Assembly (NCBI GenBank): GCA_964057225.1
Contig: OZ059897.1
Span: 1,240,001 to 1,304,000 of the forward strand
Origin: Auanema rhodensis
Lineage: Eukaryota; Nematoda; Chromadorea; Rhabditida; Rhabditidae
Direction of reading: 5' to 3'
Length of the DNA stretch: 64,000 nt
Each line of letters starts with the position of its first letter. Position 1 is the stretch's first letter. The position numbers and the translations under genes were made by a program. Shown here piece by piece: positions 10,546-23,100 of this stretch. The notes below the pieces were generated by a model, which was given only the letters and a program-made list of their open reading frames with translations, was not told the origin of the DNA and ran no database searches.

Positions 10546-13500
10546 TTGAAAAATGATGCATTAGTGTATGTTGAGTTTCCATGTACACTCAACATTGCTT
10601 CCAAAAACATTTTGACAAAAATTTTCCCGAAAAATTTCAAGATAATTTTACAAAAACTAGATGTTTTTAGATTCCTTTTTTTAAGGCGAAGACGATGAAC
10701 AATGTTATTCAACGAAAAAATTAATTCTTCAGGGTGAAAATCGAGGATATAAGTGTGAACTTATATCAGTTGATATCTCGGTGAATTTTTAAGCTAGCGC
10801 AAATCTGATAACACAGATCGACGCCGCTCAAAAATACGCATCGAATGCACTATACTACATTGAGAAAAGCTTAATACGAAAATTATTTATGATTGTTTGA
10901 AAAATGATGCATTAGTGTATGTTGAGTTTCCATGTACACTCAACATTGCTTCCAAAAACATTTTGACAAAAATTTTCCCGAAAAATTTCAAGATAATTTT
11001 ACAAAAAGTAGATGTTTTTAGATTTCTTTTTTTGAGGCAAAGACGATGGACAATGTTATTCAACGAAAAAATTAATTCTTCAGGGTGAAAATCGAGGATA
11101 TAAGTGTGAACTTATATCAGTTGATATCTCGGTGCATTTTTAAGCTAGCGCAAATCTGATAACACAGATCGACGCAGCTTAAAAATCCGCATCGAATGCA
11201 CTATACTACATTGAGAAACGTTCAATACAAAAATTATTTATGATTGTTCGAAAAATGATGCATTAGTGTATGTTGAGTTTCCATGTACACTCAACATTGC
11301 TTCCAAAAACATTTTGACAAAAATTTTCCCGAAAAATTTCAAGATAATTTTACAAAAACTAGATGTTTTTAGATTCCTTTTTTTAAGGCGAAGACGATGG
11401 ACAATGTTATTCAACAAAAAAATTAATTCTTCAGGGTGAAAATCGAGGATATAAGTGTGAACTTATATCAATTGATATCTCGGTGCATTTTTAAGCTAGC
11501 GCAAATCTGATAACACAGATCGACGCCGCTCAAAAATACGCATCGAATGCACTATACTACATTGAGAAACGCTCAATACAAAAATTATTTATAATTGTTT
11601 GAAAAAAGATGCATTAGTGTATGTTGAGTTTCCATGTACACTCAACATTGCTTCCAAAAACATTTTGACAAAAATTTTCCCGAAAAATTTCAAGATAATT
11701 TTACAAAAACTAGATGTTTTTAGATTCCTTTTTTTAAGGCGAAGACGATGGACAATGTTATTCAACGAAAAAATTAATTCTTCAGGGTGAAAATCGAGGA
11801 TATAAGTGTGAACTTATATCAGTTGATATCTCGGTGAATTTTTAAGCTAACTCAAATCTGATAACACAGATCGACGCAGCTTAAAAATCCGTTTCGAATG
11901 CATTATACTACATTGAGAAACGCTCAATACAAAAATTATTTATGATTGTTTGAAAAAAGATGCATTAGTGTATGTTGAGTTTCCATGTACACTCAACATT
12001 GCTTCCAAAAACATTTTGACAAAAATTTTCCCGAAAAATTTCAAGATAATTTTACAAAAAGTAGATGTTTTTAGATTCCTTTTTTTAAGGCAAAGACGAT
12101 GGTAAATGTTATTCAACGAAAAAATTAATTCTTCAGGGTGAAAATCGAGGATATAAGTGTGAACTTATATCAGTTGATATCTCGGTGAATTTTTAAGCTA
12201 GCGCAAATCTGACAACACAGATCGACGCAGTTTAAAAATCCGCATCGAATACACTATACTACATTGAGAAACGTTCAATACAAAAATTATTTATGATTGT
12301 TCGAAAAATGATGCATTAGTGTATGTTGAGTTTCCATGTACACTCAACATTGCTTCCAAAAACATTTTGACAAAAATTTTCCCGAAAAATTTCAAGTCAA
12401 TTTAACAAAGAGTAGATGTTTTTAGATTCTTTTTTTTAAGGCGAAGACGATGGACAATGTTATTCAACGAAAAAATTAATTCTTCAGGGTGAAAATCGAG
12501 GATATAAGTGTGAACTTATATCAGTTGATATCTCGGTGAGTTTTTAAGCTAGCGCAAATCTGACAACACAGATCGACGCAGCTTAAAAATCCGCATCGAA
12601 TGCATTATACTAAATTGAGAAAAGCTTAATACGAAAATTATTTATGATTGTTTGAAAAATGATGCATTAGTGTATGTTGAGTTTCCATGTACACTCAACA
12701 TTGCTTCCAAAAACATTTTGACAAAAATTTTCCCGAAAAATTTCAAGATAATTTCACGAAAAGTAGATGTTTTTAGATTCCTTTTTTTAAGGCAAAGACG
12801 ATGGTAAATGTTATTCAACGAAAAAATTAATTCTTCAGGGTGAAAATCGAGGATATAAGTGTGAACTTATATCAGTTGATATCTCGGTGCATTTTTAAGC
12901 TAGCGCAAATCTGATAACACAGATCGACGCAGCTTAAAAATCCGCATCGAATACACTATACTACATTGAGAAACGTTCAATACAAAAATTATTTATGATT
13001 GTTCGAAAAATGATGCATTAGTGTATGTTGAGTTTCCATGTACACTCAACATTGCTTCCAAAAACATTTTGACAAAAATTTTCCCGAAAAATTTCAAGAT
13101 AATTTAACAAAGAGTAGATGTTTTTAGATTCTTTTTTTTAAGGCGAAGACGATGGACAATGTTATTCAACGAAAAAATTAATTCTTCAGGGTGAAAATCG
13201 AGGATATAAGTGTGAACTTATATCAGTTGATATCTCGGTGAGTTTTTAAGCTAGCGCAAATCTGACAACACAGATCGACGCAGCTTAAAAATCCGCATCG
13301 AATGCATTATACTACATTGAGAAAAGCTTAATACGAAAATTATTTATGATTGTTTGAAAAATGATGCATTAGTGTATGTTGAGTTTCCATGTACACTCAA
13401 CATTGCTTCCAAAAACATTTTGACAAAAATTTTCCCGAAAAATTTCAAGATAATTTCACGAAAAGTAGATGTTTTTAGATTCCTTTTTTTAAGGCAAAGA

Positions 13501-13549
13501 CGATGGTAAATGTTATTCAACGAAAAAATTAATTCTTCAGGGTGAAAAT

Positions 13550-13588
13550 CGAGGATATAAGTGTGAACTTATATCAGTTGATATCTCG
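13550..13588. repeat. sat351 dyad 1: nine-bp stem inside a CGAG/CTCG pair
   Basis: GATATAAGT (13554-13562) and ACTTATATC (13567-13575) are exact reverse complements around a GTGA loop. CGAG (13550-13553) and CTCG (13585-13588) flank them. The outer pair could alternatively pair as CGAGgATAT with ATATCTCG, so two mutually exclusive folds are possible. Copies with GAGGATTTAAG or CTTCTATCAG break the inner stem. Confidence 0.8.
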
Positions 13589-13592
13589 GTGC

Positions 13593-13643
13593 ATTTTTAA
13601 GCTAGCGCAAATCTGATAACACAGATCGACGCAGCTTAAAAAT
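13593..13643. repeat. sat351 dyad 2: 51-nt compound hairpin element
   Basis: ATTTTTAAGCT (13593-13603) pairs with AGCTTAAAAAT (13633-13643), GCG (13605-13607) with CGC (13630-13632), and ATCTG (13611-13615) with CAGAT (13622-13626) around an ATAACA loop. A13604 is a single bulge, and CAA faces CGA as an internal loop. That makes 19 possible pairs in 51 nt, on either strand. The AGCTTAAAAAT arm is replaced by CGCTCAAAAAT in copies of the GACGCCGCTC haplotype, which weakens the outer stem. Confidence 0.85.
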
Positions 13644-13666
13644 CCGTTTCGAATGCACTATACTAC

Positions 13667-13683
13667 ATTGAGAAACGCTCAAT
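13667..13683. repeat. sat351 dyad 3: ATTGAG/CTCAAT
   Basis: ATTGAG (13667-13672) and CTCAAT (13678-13683) flank an AAACG loop. Common variants keep a wobble pair if the element is read as RNA: TTCAAT in the GAAACGTTCAAT copies and CTTAAT in the GAAAAGCTTAAT copies both change G-C or A-T pairing by one position. The ATTGAA variant, linked to GCATTATAC, weakens it. Confidence 0.7.
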
Positions 13684-13726
13684 ACAAAAATTAGTTATGA
13701 TTGTTCGAAAAATGATGCATTAGTGT

Positions 13727-13754
13727 ATGTTGAGTTTCCATGTACACTCAACAT
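13727..13754. repeat. sat351 dyad 4: ATGTTGAGT/ACTCAACAT
   Basis: Nine-bp exact arms at 13727-13735 and 13746-13754 surround the 10-nt loop TTCCATGTAC. The arms are unchanged in most copies from 7 to 36 kb. In 36-64 kb many copies have GTTGCGTTTCC, which gives one mismatch with the unchanged right arm. A few copies near 31647, 33051 and 34454 have TACGCTCAAC, a T-G pair. Confidence 0.8.
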
Positions 13755-13777
13755 TGCTTCCAAAAACATTTTGACAA

Positions 13778-13796
13778 AAATTTTCCCGAAAAATTT
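13778..13796. repeat. sat351 dyad 5: AAATTTT/AAAATTT around CCCGA
   Basis: AAATTTT at 13778-13784 is the exact reverse complement of AAAATTT at 13790-13796, with a CCCGA loop. The loop is the only place where copies of the CCTGA type differ, so the stem is unaffected by that polymorphism. Because both arms are A/T runs, chance occurrence is more likely here than for the other dyads. Confidence 0.6.
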
Positions 13797-16700
13797 CAAG
13801 ATAATTTAACAAAGAGTAGATGTTTTTAGATTTCTTTTTTTAAGGCGAAGACGATGGACAATGTTATTCAACGAAAAAATTAATTCTTCAGGGTGAAAAT
13901 CGAGGATTTAAGTGTGAACTTATATCAGTTGATATCTCGGTGAATTTTTAAGCTAGCGCAAATCTGATAACACAGATCGACGCAGCTTAAAAATCCGCAT
14001 CGAATGCATTATACTACATTGAAAAACGCTCAATACAAAAATAATTTATGATTGTTTGAAAAAAGATGCATTAGTGTATGTTGAGTTTCCATGTACACTC
14101 AACATTGCTTCCAAAAACATTTTGACAAAAATTTTCCCGAAAAATTTCAAGATAATTTCACGAAAAGTAGATGTTTTTAGATTCCTTTTTTTAAGGCAAA
14201 GACGATGGTAAATGTTATTCAACGAAAAAATTAATTCTTCAGGGTGAAAATCGAGGATATAAGTGTGAACTTATATCAGTTGATATCTCGGTGCATTTTT
14301 AAGCTAGCGCAAATCTGATAACACAGATCGACGCAGCTTAAAAATCCGTTTCGAATGCACTATACTACATTGAGAAACGCTCAATACAAAAATAATTTAT
14401 GATTGTTCGAAAAATGATGCATTAGTGTATGTTGAGTTTCCATGTACACTCAACATTGCTTCCAAAAACATTTTGACAAAAATTTTCCCGAAAAATTTCA
14501 AGATAATTTAACAAAGAGTAGATGTTTTTAGATTTCTTTTTTTAAGGCGAAGACGATGGACAATGTTATTCAACGAAAAAATTAATTCTTCAGGGTGAAA
14601 ATCGAGGATTTAAGTGTGAACTTATATCAGTTGATATCTCGGTGAATTTTTAAGCTAGCGCAAATCTGATAACACAGATCGACGCAGCTTAAAAATCCGC
14701 ATCGAATGCATTATACTACATTGAAAAACGCTCAATACAAAAATAATTTATGATTGTTTGAAAAAAGATGCATTAGTGTATGTTGAGTTTCCATGTACAC
14801 TCAACATTGCTTCCAAAAACATTTTGACAAAAATTTTCCCGAAAAATTTCAAGATAATTTTACAAAAAGTAGATGTTTTTGAATTTCTTTTTTTAAGGCG
14901 AAAACGATGGACAATGTTATTCAACGAAAAAATTAATTCTTCAGGGTGAAAATCGAGGATATAAGTGTGAACTTATATCAATTGATATCTCGGTGCATTT
15001 TTAAGCTAACTCAAATCTGATAACACAGATCGACGCAGCTTAAAAATCCGTTTCGAATGCACTATACTACATTGAGAAACGCTCAATACAAAAATTATTT
15101 ATGATTGTTTGAAAAATGATGCATTAGTGTATGTTGAGTTTCCATGTACACTCAACATTGCTTCCAAAAACATTTTGACAAAAATTTTCCCGAAAAATTT
15201 CAAGATAATTTTACAAAAAGTAGATGTTTTTAGATTCCTCTTTTTAAGGCGAAGACGATGGACAATGTTATTCAACGAAAAAATTAATTCTTCAGGGTGA
15301 AAATCGAGGATATAAGTGTGAACTTATATCAGTTGATATCTCGGTGCATTTTTAAGTTAGCGCAAATCTGATAACACAGATCGACGCAGCTTAAAAATCC
15401 GCATCGAATGCATTATACTACATTGAAAAACGCTCAATACAAAAATAATTTATGATTGTTTGAAAAAAGATGCATTAGTGTATGTTGAGTTTCCATGTAC
15501 ACTCAACATTGCTTCCAAAAACATTTTGACAAAAATTTTCCCGAAAAATTTCAAGATAATTTTACAAAAAGTAGATGTTTTTGAATTTCTTTTTTTAAGG
15601 CGAAAACGATGGACAATGTTATTCAACGAAAAAATTAATTCTTCAGGGTGAAAATCGAGGATATAAGTGTGAACTTATATCAATTGATATCTCGGTGCAT
15701 TTTTAAGCTAACTCAAATCTGATAACACAGATCGACGCAGCTTAAAAATCCGTTTCGAATGCACTATACTACATTGAGAAACGCTCAATACAAAAATTAT
15801 TTATGATTGTTTGAAAAATGATGCATTAGTGTATGTTGAGTTTCCATGTACACTCAACATGGCTTCCAAAAACATTTTGACAAAAATTTTCCCGAAAAAT
15901 TTCAAGATAATTTTACAAAAAGTAGATGTTTTTAGATTCCTCTTTTTAAGGCGAAGACGATGGACAATGTTATTCAACGAAAAAATTAATTCTTCAGGGT
16001 GAAAATCGAGGATATAAGTGTGAACTTATATCAATTGATATCTCGGTGCATTTTTAAGCTAGCGCAAATCTGATAACACAGATCGACGCAGCTTAAAAAT
16101 CCGTTTCGAATGCACTATACTACATTGAGAAACGCTCAATACAAAAGTATTTATGATTGTTTGAAAAAAGATGCATTAGTGTATGTTGAGTTTCCATGTA
16201 CACTCAACATTGCTTCCAAAAACATTTTGACAAAAATTTTCCCGAAAAATTTCAAGATAATTTAACAAAGAGTAGATGTTTTTAGATTCTTTTTTTTAAG
16301 GCGAAGACGATGGACAATGTTATTCAACGAAAAAATTAATTCTTCAGGGTGAAAATCGAGGATATAAGTGTGAACTTATATCAGTTGATATCTCGGTGAG
16401 TTTTTAAGCTAGCGCAAATCTGACAACACAGATCGACGCAGCTTAAAAATCCGCATCGAATGCATTATACTACATTGAGAAAAGCTTAATACGAAAATTA
16501 TTTATGATTGTTTGAAAAATGATGCATTAGTGTATGTTGAGTTTCCATGTACACTCAACATTGCTTCCAAAAACATTTTGACAAAAATTTTCCCGAAAAA
16601 TTTCAAGATAATTTCACGAAAAGTAGATGTTTTTAGATTCCTTTTTTTAAGGCAAAGACGATGGTAAATGTTATTCAACGAAAAAATTAATTCTTCAGGG

Positions 16701-17199
16701 TGAAAATCGAGGATATAAGTGTGAACTTATATCAGTTGATATCTCGGTGCATTTTTAAGCTAGCGCAAATCTGATAACACAGATCGACGCAGCTTAAAAA
16801 TCCGTTTCGAATGCACTATACTACATTGAGAAACGCTCAATACAAAAATTAGTTATGATTGTTCGAAAAATGATGCATTAGTGTATGTTGAGTTTCCATG
16901 TACACTCAACATTGCTTCCAAAAACATTTTGACAAAAATTTTCCCGAAAAATTTCAAGATAATTTAACAAAGAGTAGATGTTTTTAGATTTCTTTTTTTA
17001 AGGCGAAGACGATGGACAATGTTATTCAACGAAAAAATTAATTCTTCAGGGTGAAAATCGAGGATTTAAGTGTGAACTTATATCAGTTGATATCTCGGTG
17101 AATTTTTAAGCTAGCGCAAATCTGATAACACAGATCGACGCAGCTTAAAAATCCGCATCGAATGCATTATACTACATTGAAAAACGCTCAATACAAAAA

Positions 17200-20100
17200 T
17201 AATTTATGATTGTTTGAAAAAAGATGCATTAGTGTATGTTGAGTTTCCATGTACACTCAACATTGCTTCCAAAAACATTTTGACAAAAATTTTCCCGAAA
17301 AATTTCAAGATAATTTCACGAAAAGTAGATGTTTTTAGATTCCTTTTTTTAAGGCAAAGACGATGGTAAATGTTATTCAACGAAAAAATTAATTCTTCAG
17401 GGTGAAAATCGAGGATATAAGTGTGAACTTATATCAGTTGATATCTCGGTGCATTTTTAAGCTAGCGCAAATCTGATAACACAGATCGACGCAGCTTAAA
17501 AATCCGTTTCGAATGCACTATACTACATTGAGAAACGCTCAATACAAAAATAATTTATGATTGTTCGAAAAATGATGCATTAGTGTATGTTGAGTTTCCA
17601 TGTACACTCAACATTGCTTCCAAAAACATTTTGACAAAAATTTTCCCGAAAAATTTCAAGATAATTTAACAAAGAGTAGATGTTTTTAGATTTCTTTTTT
17701 TAAGGCGAAGACGATGGACAATGTTATTCAACGAAAAAATTAATTCTTCAGGGTGAAAATCGAGGATTTAAGTGTGAACTTATATCAGTTGATATCTCGG
17801 TGAATTTTTAAGCTAGCGCAAATCTGATAACACAGATCGACGCAGCTTAAAAATCCGCATCGAATGCATTATACTACATTGAAAAACGCTCAATACAAAA
17901 ATAATTTATGATTGTTTGAAAAAAGATGCATTAGTGTATGTTGAGTTTCCATGTACACTCAACATTGCTTCCAAAAACATTTTGACAAAAATTTTCCCGA
18001 AAAATTTCAAGATAATTTTACAAAAAGTAGATGTTCTTGAATTTCTTTTTTTAAGGCGAAAACGATGGACAATGTTATTCAACGAAAAAATTAATTCTTC
18101 AGGGTGAAAATCGAGGATATAAGTGTGAACTTATATCAATTGATATCTCGGTGCATTTTTAAGCTAACTCAAATCTGATAACACAGATCGACGCAGCTTA
18201 AAAATCCGTTTCGAATGCACTATACTACATTGAGAAACGCTCAATACAAAAATTATTTATGATTGTTTGAAAAATGATGCATTAGTGTATGTTGAGTTTC
18301 CATGTACACTCAACATTGCTTCCAAAAACATTTTGACAAAAATTTTCCCGAAAAATTTCAAGATAATTTTACAAAAAGTAGATGTTTTTAGATTCCTCTT
18401 TTTAAGGCGAAGACGATGGACAATGTTATTCAACGAAAAAATTAATTCTTCAGGGTGAAAATCGAGGATATAAGTGTGAACTTATATCAGTTGATATCTC
18501 GGTGCATTTTTAAGCTAGCGCAAATCTGATAACACAGATCGACGCAGCTTAAAAATCCGCATCGAATGCATTATACTACATTGAAAAACGCTCAATACAA
18601 AAATAATTTATGATTGTTTGAAAAAAGATGCATTAGTGTATGTTGAGTTTCCATGTACACTCAACATTGCTTCCAAAAACATTTTGACAAAAATTTTCCC
18701 GAAAAATTTCAAGATAATTTTACAAAAAGTAGATGTTTTTGAATTTCTTTTTTTAAGGCGAAAACGATGGACAATGTTATTCAACGAAAAAATTAATTCT
18801 TCAGGGTGAAAATCGAGGATATAAGTGTGAACTTATATCAATTGATATCTCGGTGCATTTTTAAGCTAACTCAAATCTGATAACACAGATCGACGCAGCT
18901 TAAAAATCCGTTTCGAATGCACTATACTACATTGAGAAACGCTCAATACAAAAATTATTTATGATTGTTTGAAAAATGATGCATTAGTGTATGTTGAGTT
19001 TCCATGTACACTCAACATTGCTTCCAAAAACATTTTGACAAAAATTTTCCCGAAAAATTTCAAGATAATTTTACAAAAAGTAGATGTTTTTAGATTCCTC
19101 TTTTTAAGGCGAAGACGATGGACAATGTTATTCAACGAAAAAATTAATTCTTCAGGGTGAAAATCGAGGATATAAGTGTGAACTTATATCAATTGATATC
19201 TCGGTGCATTTTTAAGCTAGCGCAAATCTGATAACACAGATCGACGCAGCTTAAAAATCCGTTTCGAATGCACTATACTACATTGAGAAACGCTCAATAC
19301 AGAAATTAGTTATGATCGTTTGAAAAATGATGCATTAGTGTATGTTGAGTTTCCATGTACACTCAACATTGCTTCCAAAAACATTTTGACAAAAATTTTC
19401 CCGAAAAATTTCAAGATAATTTTACAAAAACTAGATGTTTTTAGATTCCTTTTTTTAAGGCGAAGACGATGGACAATGTTATTCAACGAAAAAATTAATT
19501 CTTCAGGGTGAAAATCGAGGATATAAGTGTGAACTTATATCAGTTGATATCTCGGTGAATTTTTAAGCTAGCGCAAATCTGATAACACAGATCGACGCCG
19601 CTCAAAAATACGCATCGAATGCACTATACTACATTGAGAAAAGCTTAATACGAAAATTATTTATGATTGTTTGAAAAATGATGCATTAGTGTATGTTGAG
19701 TTTCCATGTACACTCAACATTGCTTCCAAAAACATTTTGACAAAAATTTTCCCGAAAAATTTCAAGATAATTTTACAAAAAGTAGATGTTTTTAGATTTC
19801 TTTTTTTGAGGCAAAGACGATGGACAATGTTATTCAACGAAAAAATTAATTCTTCAGGGTGAAAATCGAGGATATAAGTGTGAACTTATATCAGTTGATA
19901 TCTCGGTGCATTTTTAAGCTAGCGCAAATCTGATAACACAGATCGACGCAGCTTAAAAATCCGCATCGAATGCACTATACTACATTGAGAAACGTTCAAT
20001 ACAAAAATTATTTATGATTGTTCGAAAAATGATGCATTAGTGTATGTTGAGTTTCCATGTACACTCAACATTGCTTCCAAAAACATTTTGACAAAAATTT

Positions 20101-23100
20101 TCCCGAAAAATTTCAAGATAATTTTACAAAAACTAGATGTTTTTAGATTCCTTTTTTTAAGGCGAAGACGATGGACAATGTTATTCAACAAAAAAATTAA
20201 TTCTTCAGGGTGAAAATCGAGGATATAAGTGTGAACTTATATCAGTTGATATCTCGGTGCATTTTTAAGCTAGCGCAAATCTAATAACAAAGATCGACGC
20301 AGCTTAAAAATCCGTTTCGAATGCACTATACTACATTGAGAAACGCTCAATACAAAAATTATTTATGATTGTTTGAAAAAAGATGCATTAGTGTATGTTG
20401 AGTTTCCATGTACACTCAACATTGCTTCCAAAAACATTTTGACAAAAATTTTCCCGAAAAATTTCAAGATAATTTTACAAAAAGTAGATGTTTTTAGATT
20501 CCTTTTTTTAAGGCAAAGACGATGGTAAATGTTATTCAACGAAAAAATTAATTCTTCAGGGTGAAAATCGAGGATATAAGTGTGAACTTATATCAGTTGA
20601 TATCTCGGTGCATTTTTAAGCTAGCGCAAATCTGATAACACAGATCGACGCAGCTTAAAAATCCGCATCGAATGCACTATACTACATTGAGAAACGTTCA
20701 ATACAAAAATTATTTATGATTGTTCGAAAAATGATGCATTAGTGTATGTTGAGTTTCCATGTACACTCAACATTGCTTCCAAAAACATTTTGACAAAAAT
20801 TTTCCCGAAAAATTTCAAGATAATTTTACGAAAAGTAGATGTTTTTAGATTTCTTTTTTTAAGGCGAAGACGATGGACAATGTTATTCAACGAAAAAATT
20901 AATTCTTCAGGGTGAAAATCGAGGATATAAGTGTGAACTTATATCAGTTGATATCTCGGTGAATTTTTAAGCTAGCGCAAATCTGACAACACAGATCGAC
21001 GCAGTTTAAAAATCCGCATCGAATACACTATACTACATTGAGAAACGTTCAATACAAAAATTATTTATGATTGTTCGAAAAATGATGCATTAGTGTATGT
21101 TGAGTTTCCATGTACACTCAACATTGCTTCCAAAAACATTTTGACAAAAATTTTCCCGAAAAATTTCAAGATAATTTAACAAAGAGTAGATGTTTTTAGA
21201 TTTCTTTTTTTAAGGCGAAGACGATGGACAATGTTATTCAACGAAAAAATTAATTCTTCAGGGTGAAAATCGAGGATATAAGTGTGAACTTATATCAGTT
21301 GATATCTCGGTGAATTTTTAAGCTAGCGCAAATCTGACAACACAGATCGACGCAGTTTAAAAATCCGCATCGAATACACTATACTACATTGAGAAACGTT
21401 CAATACAAAAATTATTTATGATTGTTCGAAAAATGATGCATTAGTGTATGTTGAGTTTCCATGTACACTCAACATTGCTTCCAAAAACATTTTGACAAAA
21501 ATTTTCCCGAAAAATTTCAAGATAATTTAACAAAGAGTAGATGTTTTTAGATTCTTTTTTTTAAGGCGAAGACGATGGACAATGTTATTCAACGAAAAAA
21601 TTAATTCTTCAGGGTGAAAATCGAGGATATAAGTGTGAACTTATATCAGTTGATATCTCGGTGAGTTTTTAAGCTAGCGCAAATCTGACAACACAGATCG
21701 ACGCAGTTTAAAAATCCGCATCGAATACACTATACTACATTGAGAAACGTTCAATACAAAAATTATTTATGATTGTTCGAAAAATGATGCATTAGTGTAT
21801 GTTGAGTTTCCATGTACACTCAACATTGCTTCCAAAAACATTTTGACAAAAATTTTCCCGAAAAATTTCAAGATAATTTTACAAAAACTAGATGTTTTTA
21901 GATTCCTTTTTTTAAGGCGAAGACGATGGACAATGTTATTCAACAAAAAAATTAATTCTTCAGGGTGAAAATCGAGGATATAAGTGTGAACTTATATCAA
22001 TTGATATCTCGGTGCATTTTTAAGCTAGCGCAAATCTGATAACACAGATCGACGCCGCTCAAAAATACGCATCGAATGCACTATACTACATTGAGAAACG
22101 CTCAATACAAAAATTATTTATAATTGTTTGAAAAAAGATGCATTAGTGTATGTTGAGTTTCCATGTACACTCAACATTGCTTCCAAAAACATTTTGACAA
22201 AAATTTTCCCGAAAAATTTCAAGATAATTTTACAAAAACTAGATGTTTTTAGATTCCTTTTTTTAAGGCGAAGACGATGGACAATGTTATTCAACAAAAA
22301 AATTAATTCTTCAGGGTGAAAATCGAGGATATAAGTGTGAACTTATATCAGTTGATATCTCGGTGCATTTTTAAGCTAGCGCAAATCTAATAACAAAGAT
22401 CGACGCAGCTTAAAAATCCGTTTCGAATGCACTATACTACATTGAGAAACGCTCAATACAAAAATTATTTATGATTGTTTGAAAAAAGATGCATTAGTGT
22501 ATGTTGAGTTTCCATGTACACTCAACATTGCTTCCAAAAACATTTTGACAAAAATTTTCCCGAAAAATTTCAAGATAATTTTACAAAAACTAGATGTTTT
22601 TAGATTCCTTTTTTTAAGGCGAAGACGATGGACAATGTTATTCAACGAAAAAATTAATTCTTCAGGGTGAAAATCGAGGATATAAGTGTGAACTTATATC
22701 AGTTGATATCTCGGTGAATTTTTAAGCTAACTCAAATCTGATAACACAGATCGACGCAGCTTAAAAATCCGTTTCGAATGCATTATACTACATTGAGAAA
22801 CGCTCAATACAAAAATTATTTATGATTGTTTGAAAAAAGATGCATTAGTGTATGTTGAGTTTCCATGTACACTCAACATTGCTTCCAAAAACATTTTGAC
22901 AAAAATTTTCCCGAAAAATTTCAAGATAATTTTACAAAAAGTAGATGTTTTTAGATTCCTTTTTTTAAGGCAAAGACGATGGTAAATGTTATTCAACGAA
23001 AAAAGTAATTCTTCAGGGTGAAAATCGAGGATATAAGTGTGAACTTATATCAGTTGATATCTCGCTGCATTTTTAAGCTAGCGCAAATCTGATAACACAG

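Larger units (their letters stand above)
13550..13900 (+). repeat. Representative sat351 monomer with all five dyads intact
   Basis: This copy runs from one CGAGG to the next and is exactly 351 bp. It contains, in order, a nested dyad at 13550-13588, a 51-nt compound dyad at 13593-13643, a short dyad at 13667-13683, a 28-nt dyad at 13727-13754, an A/T dyad at 13778-13796 and a T-tract near 13844-13851. I count about 12 CpG dinucleotides in the consensus although it is A+T rich. It has no sequence matching the 17-bp CENP-B box (TTCG....A..CGGG). I chose it only as a reference copy for describing the structure. Confidence 0.85.
13023..19300 (+). repeat. sat351 nine-monomer tandem higher-order repeat (two copies)
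   Basis: The block from about 13,020 to 16,140 is repeated directly from about 16,180 to 19,300 with a shift of 3158 bp, which is nine monomers minus one base. Markers include GGTGAGTTTTTAAG at 13238 and 16396, the monomer with GATGGTAAATG, the monomer with GAGGATTTAAG, and then the 702-bp dimers. A one-base deletion at 16147 accounts for the missing base. A single private change, CAACATGGCTTCC near 15861, separates the first copy from the second. Confidence 0.8.

Noticed and set aside
13550-13900. Hammerhead ribozyme, as found in some animal satellites
   Set aside because: The CTGATGA core is not present on either strand. The closest string is CTGATAACAC, and the GAAA-like CGAAAAAATT is not placed to close a three-stem fold.
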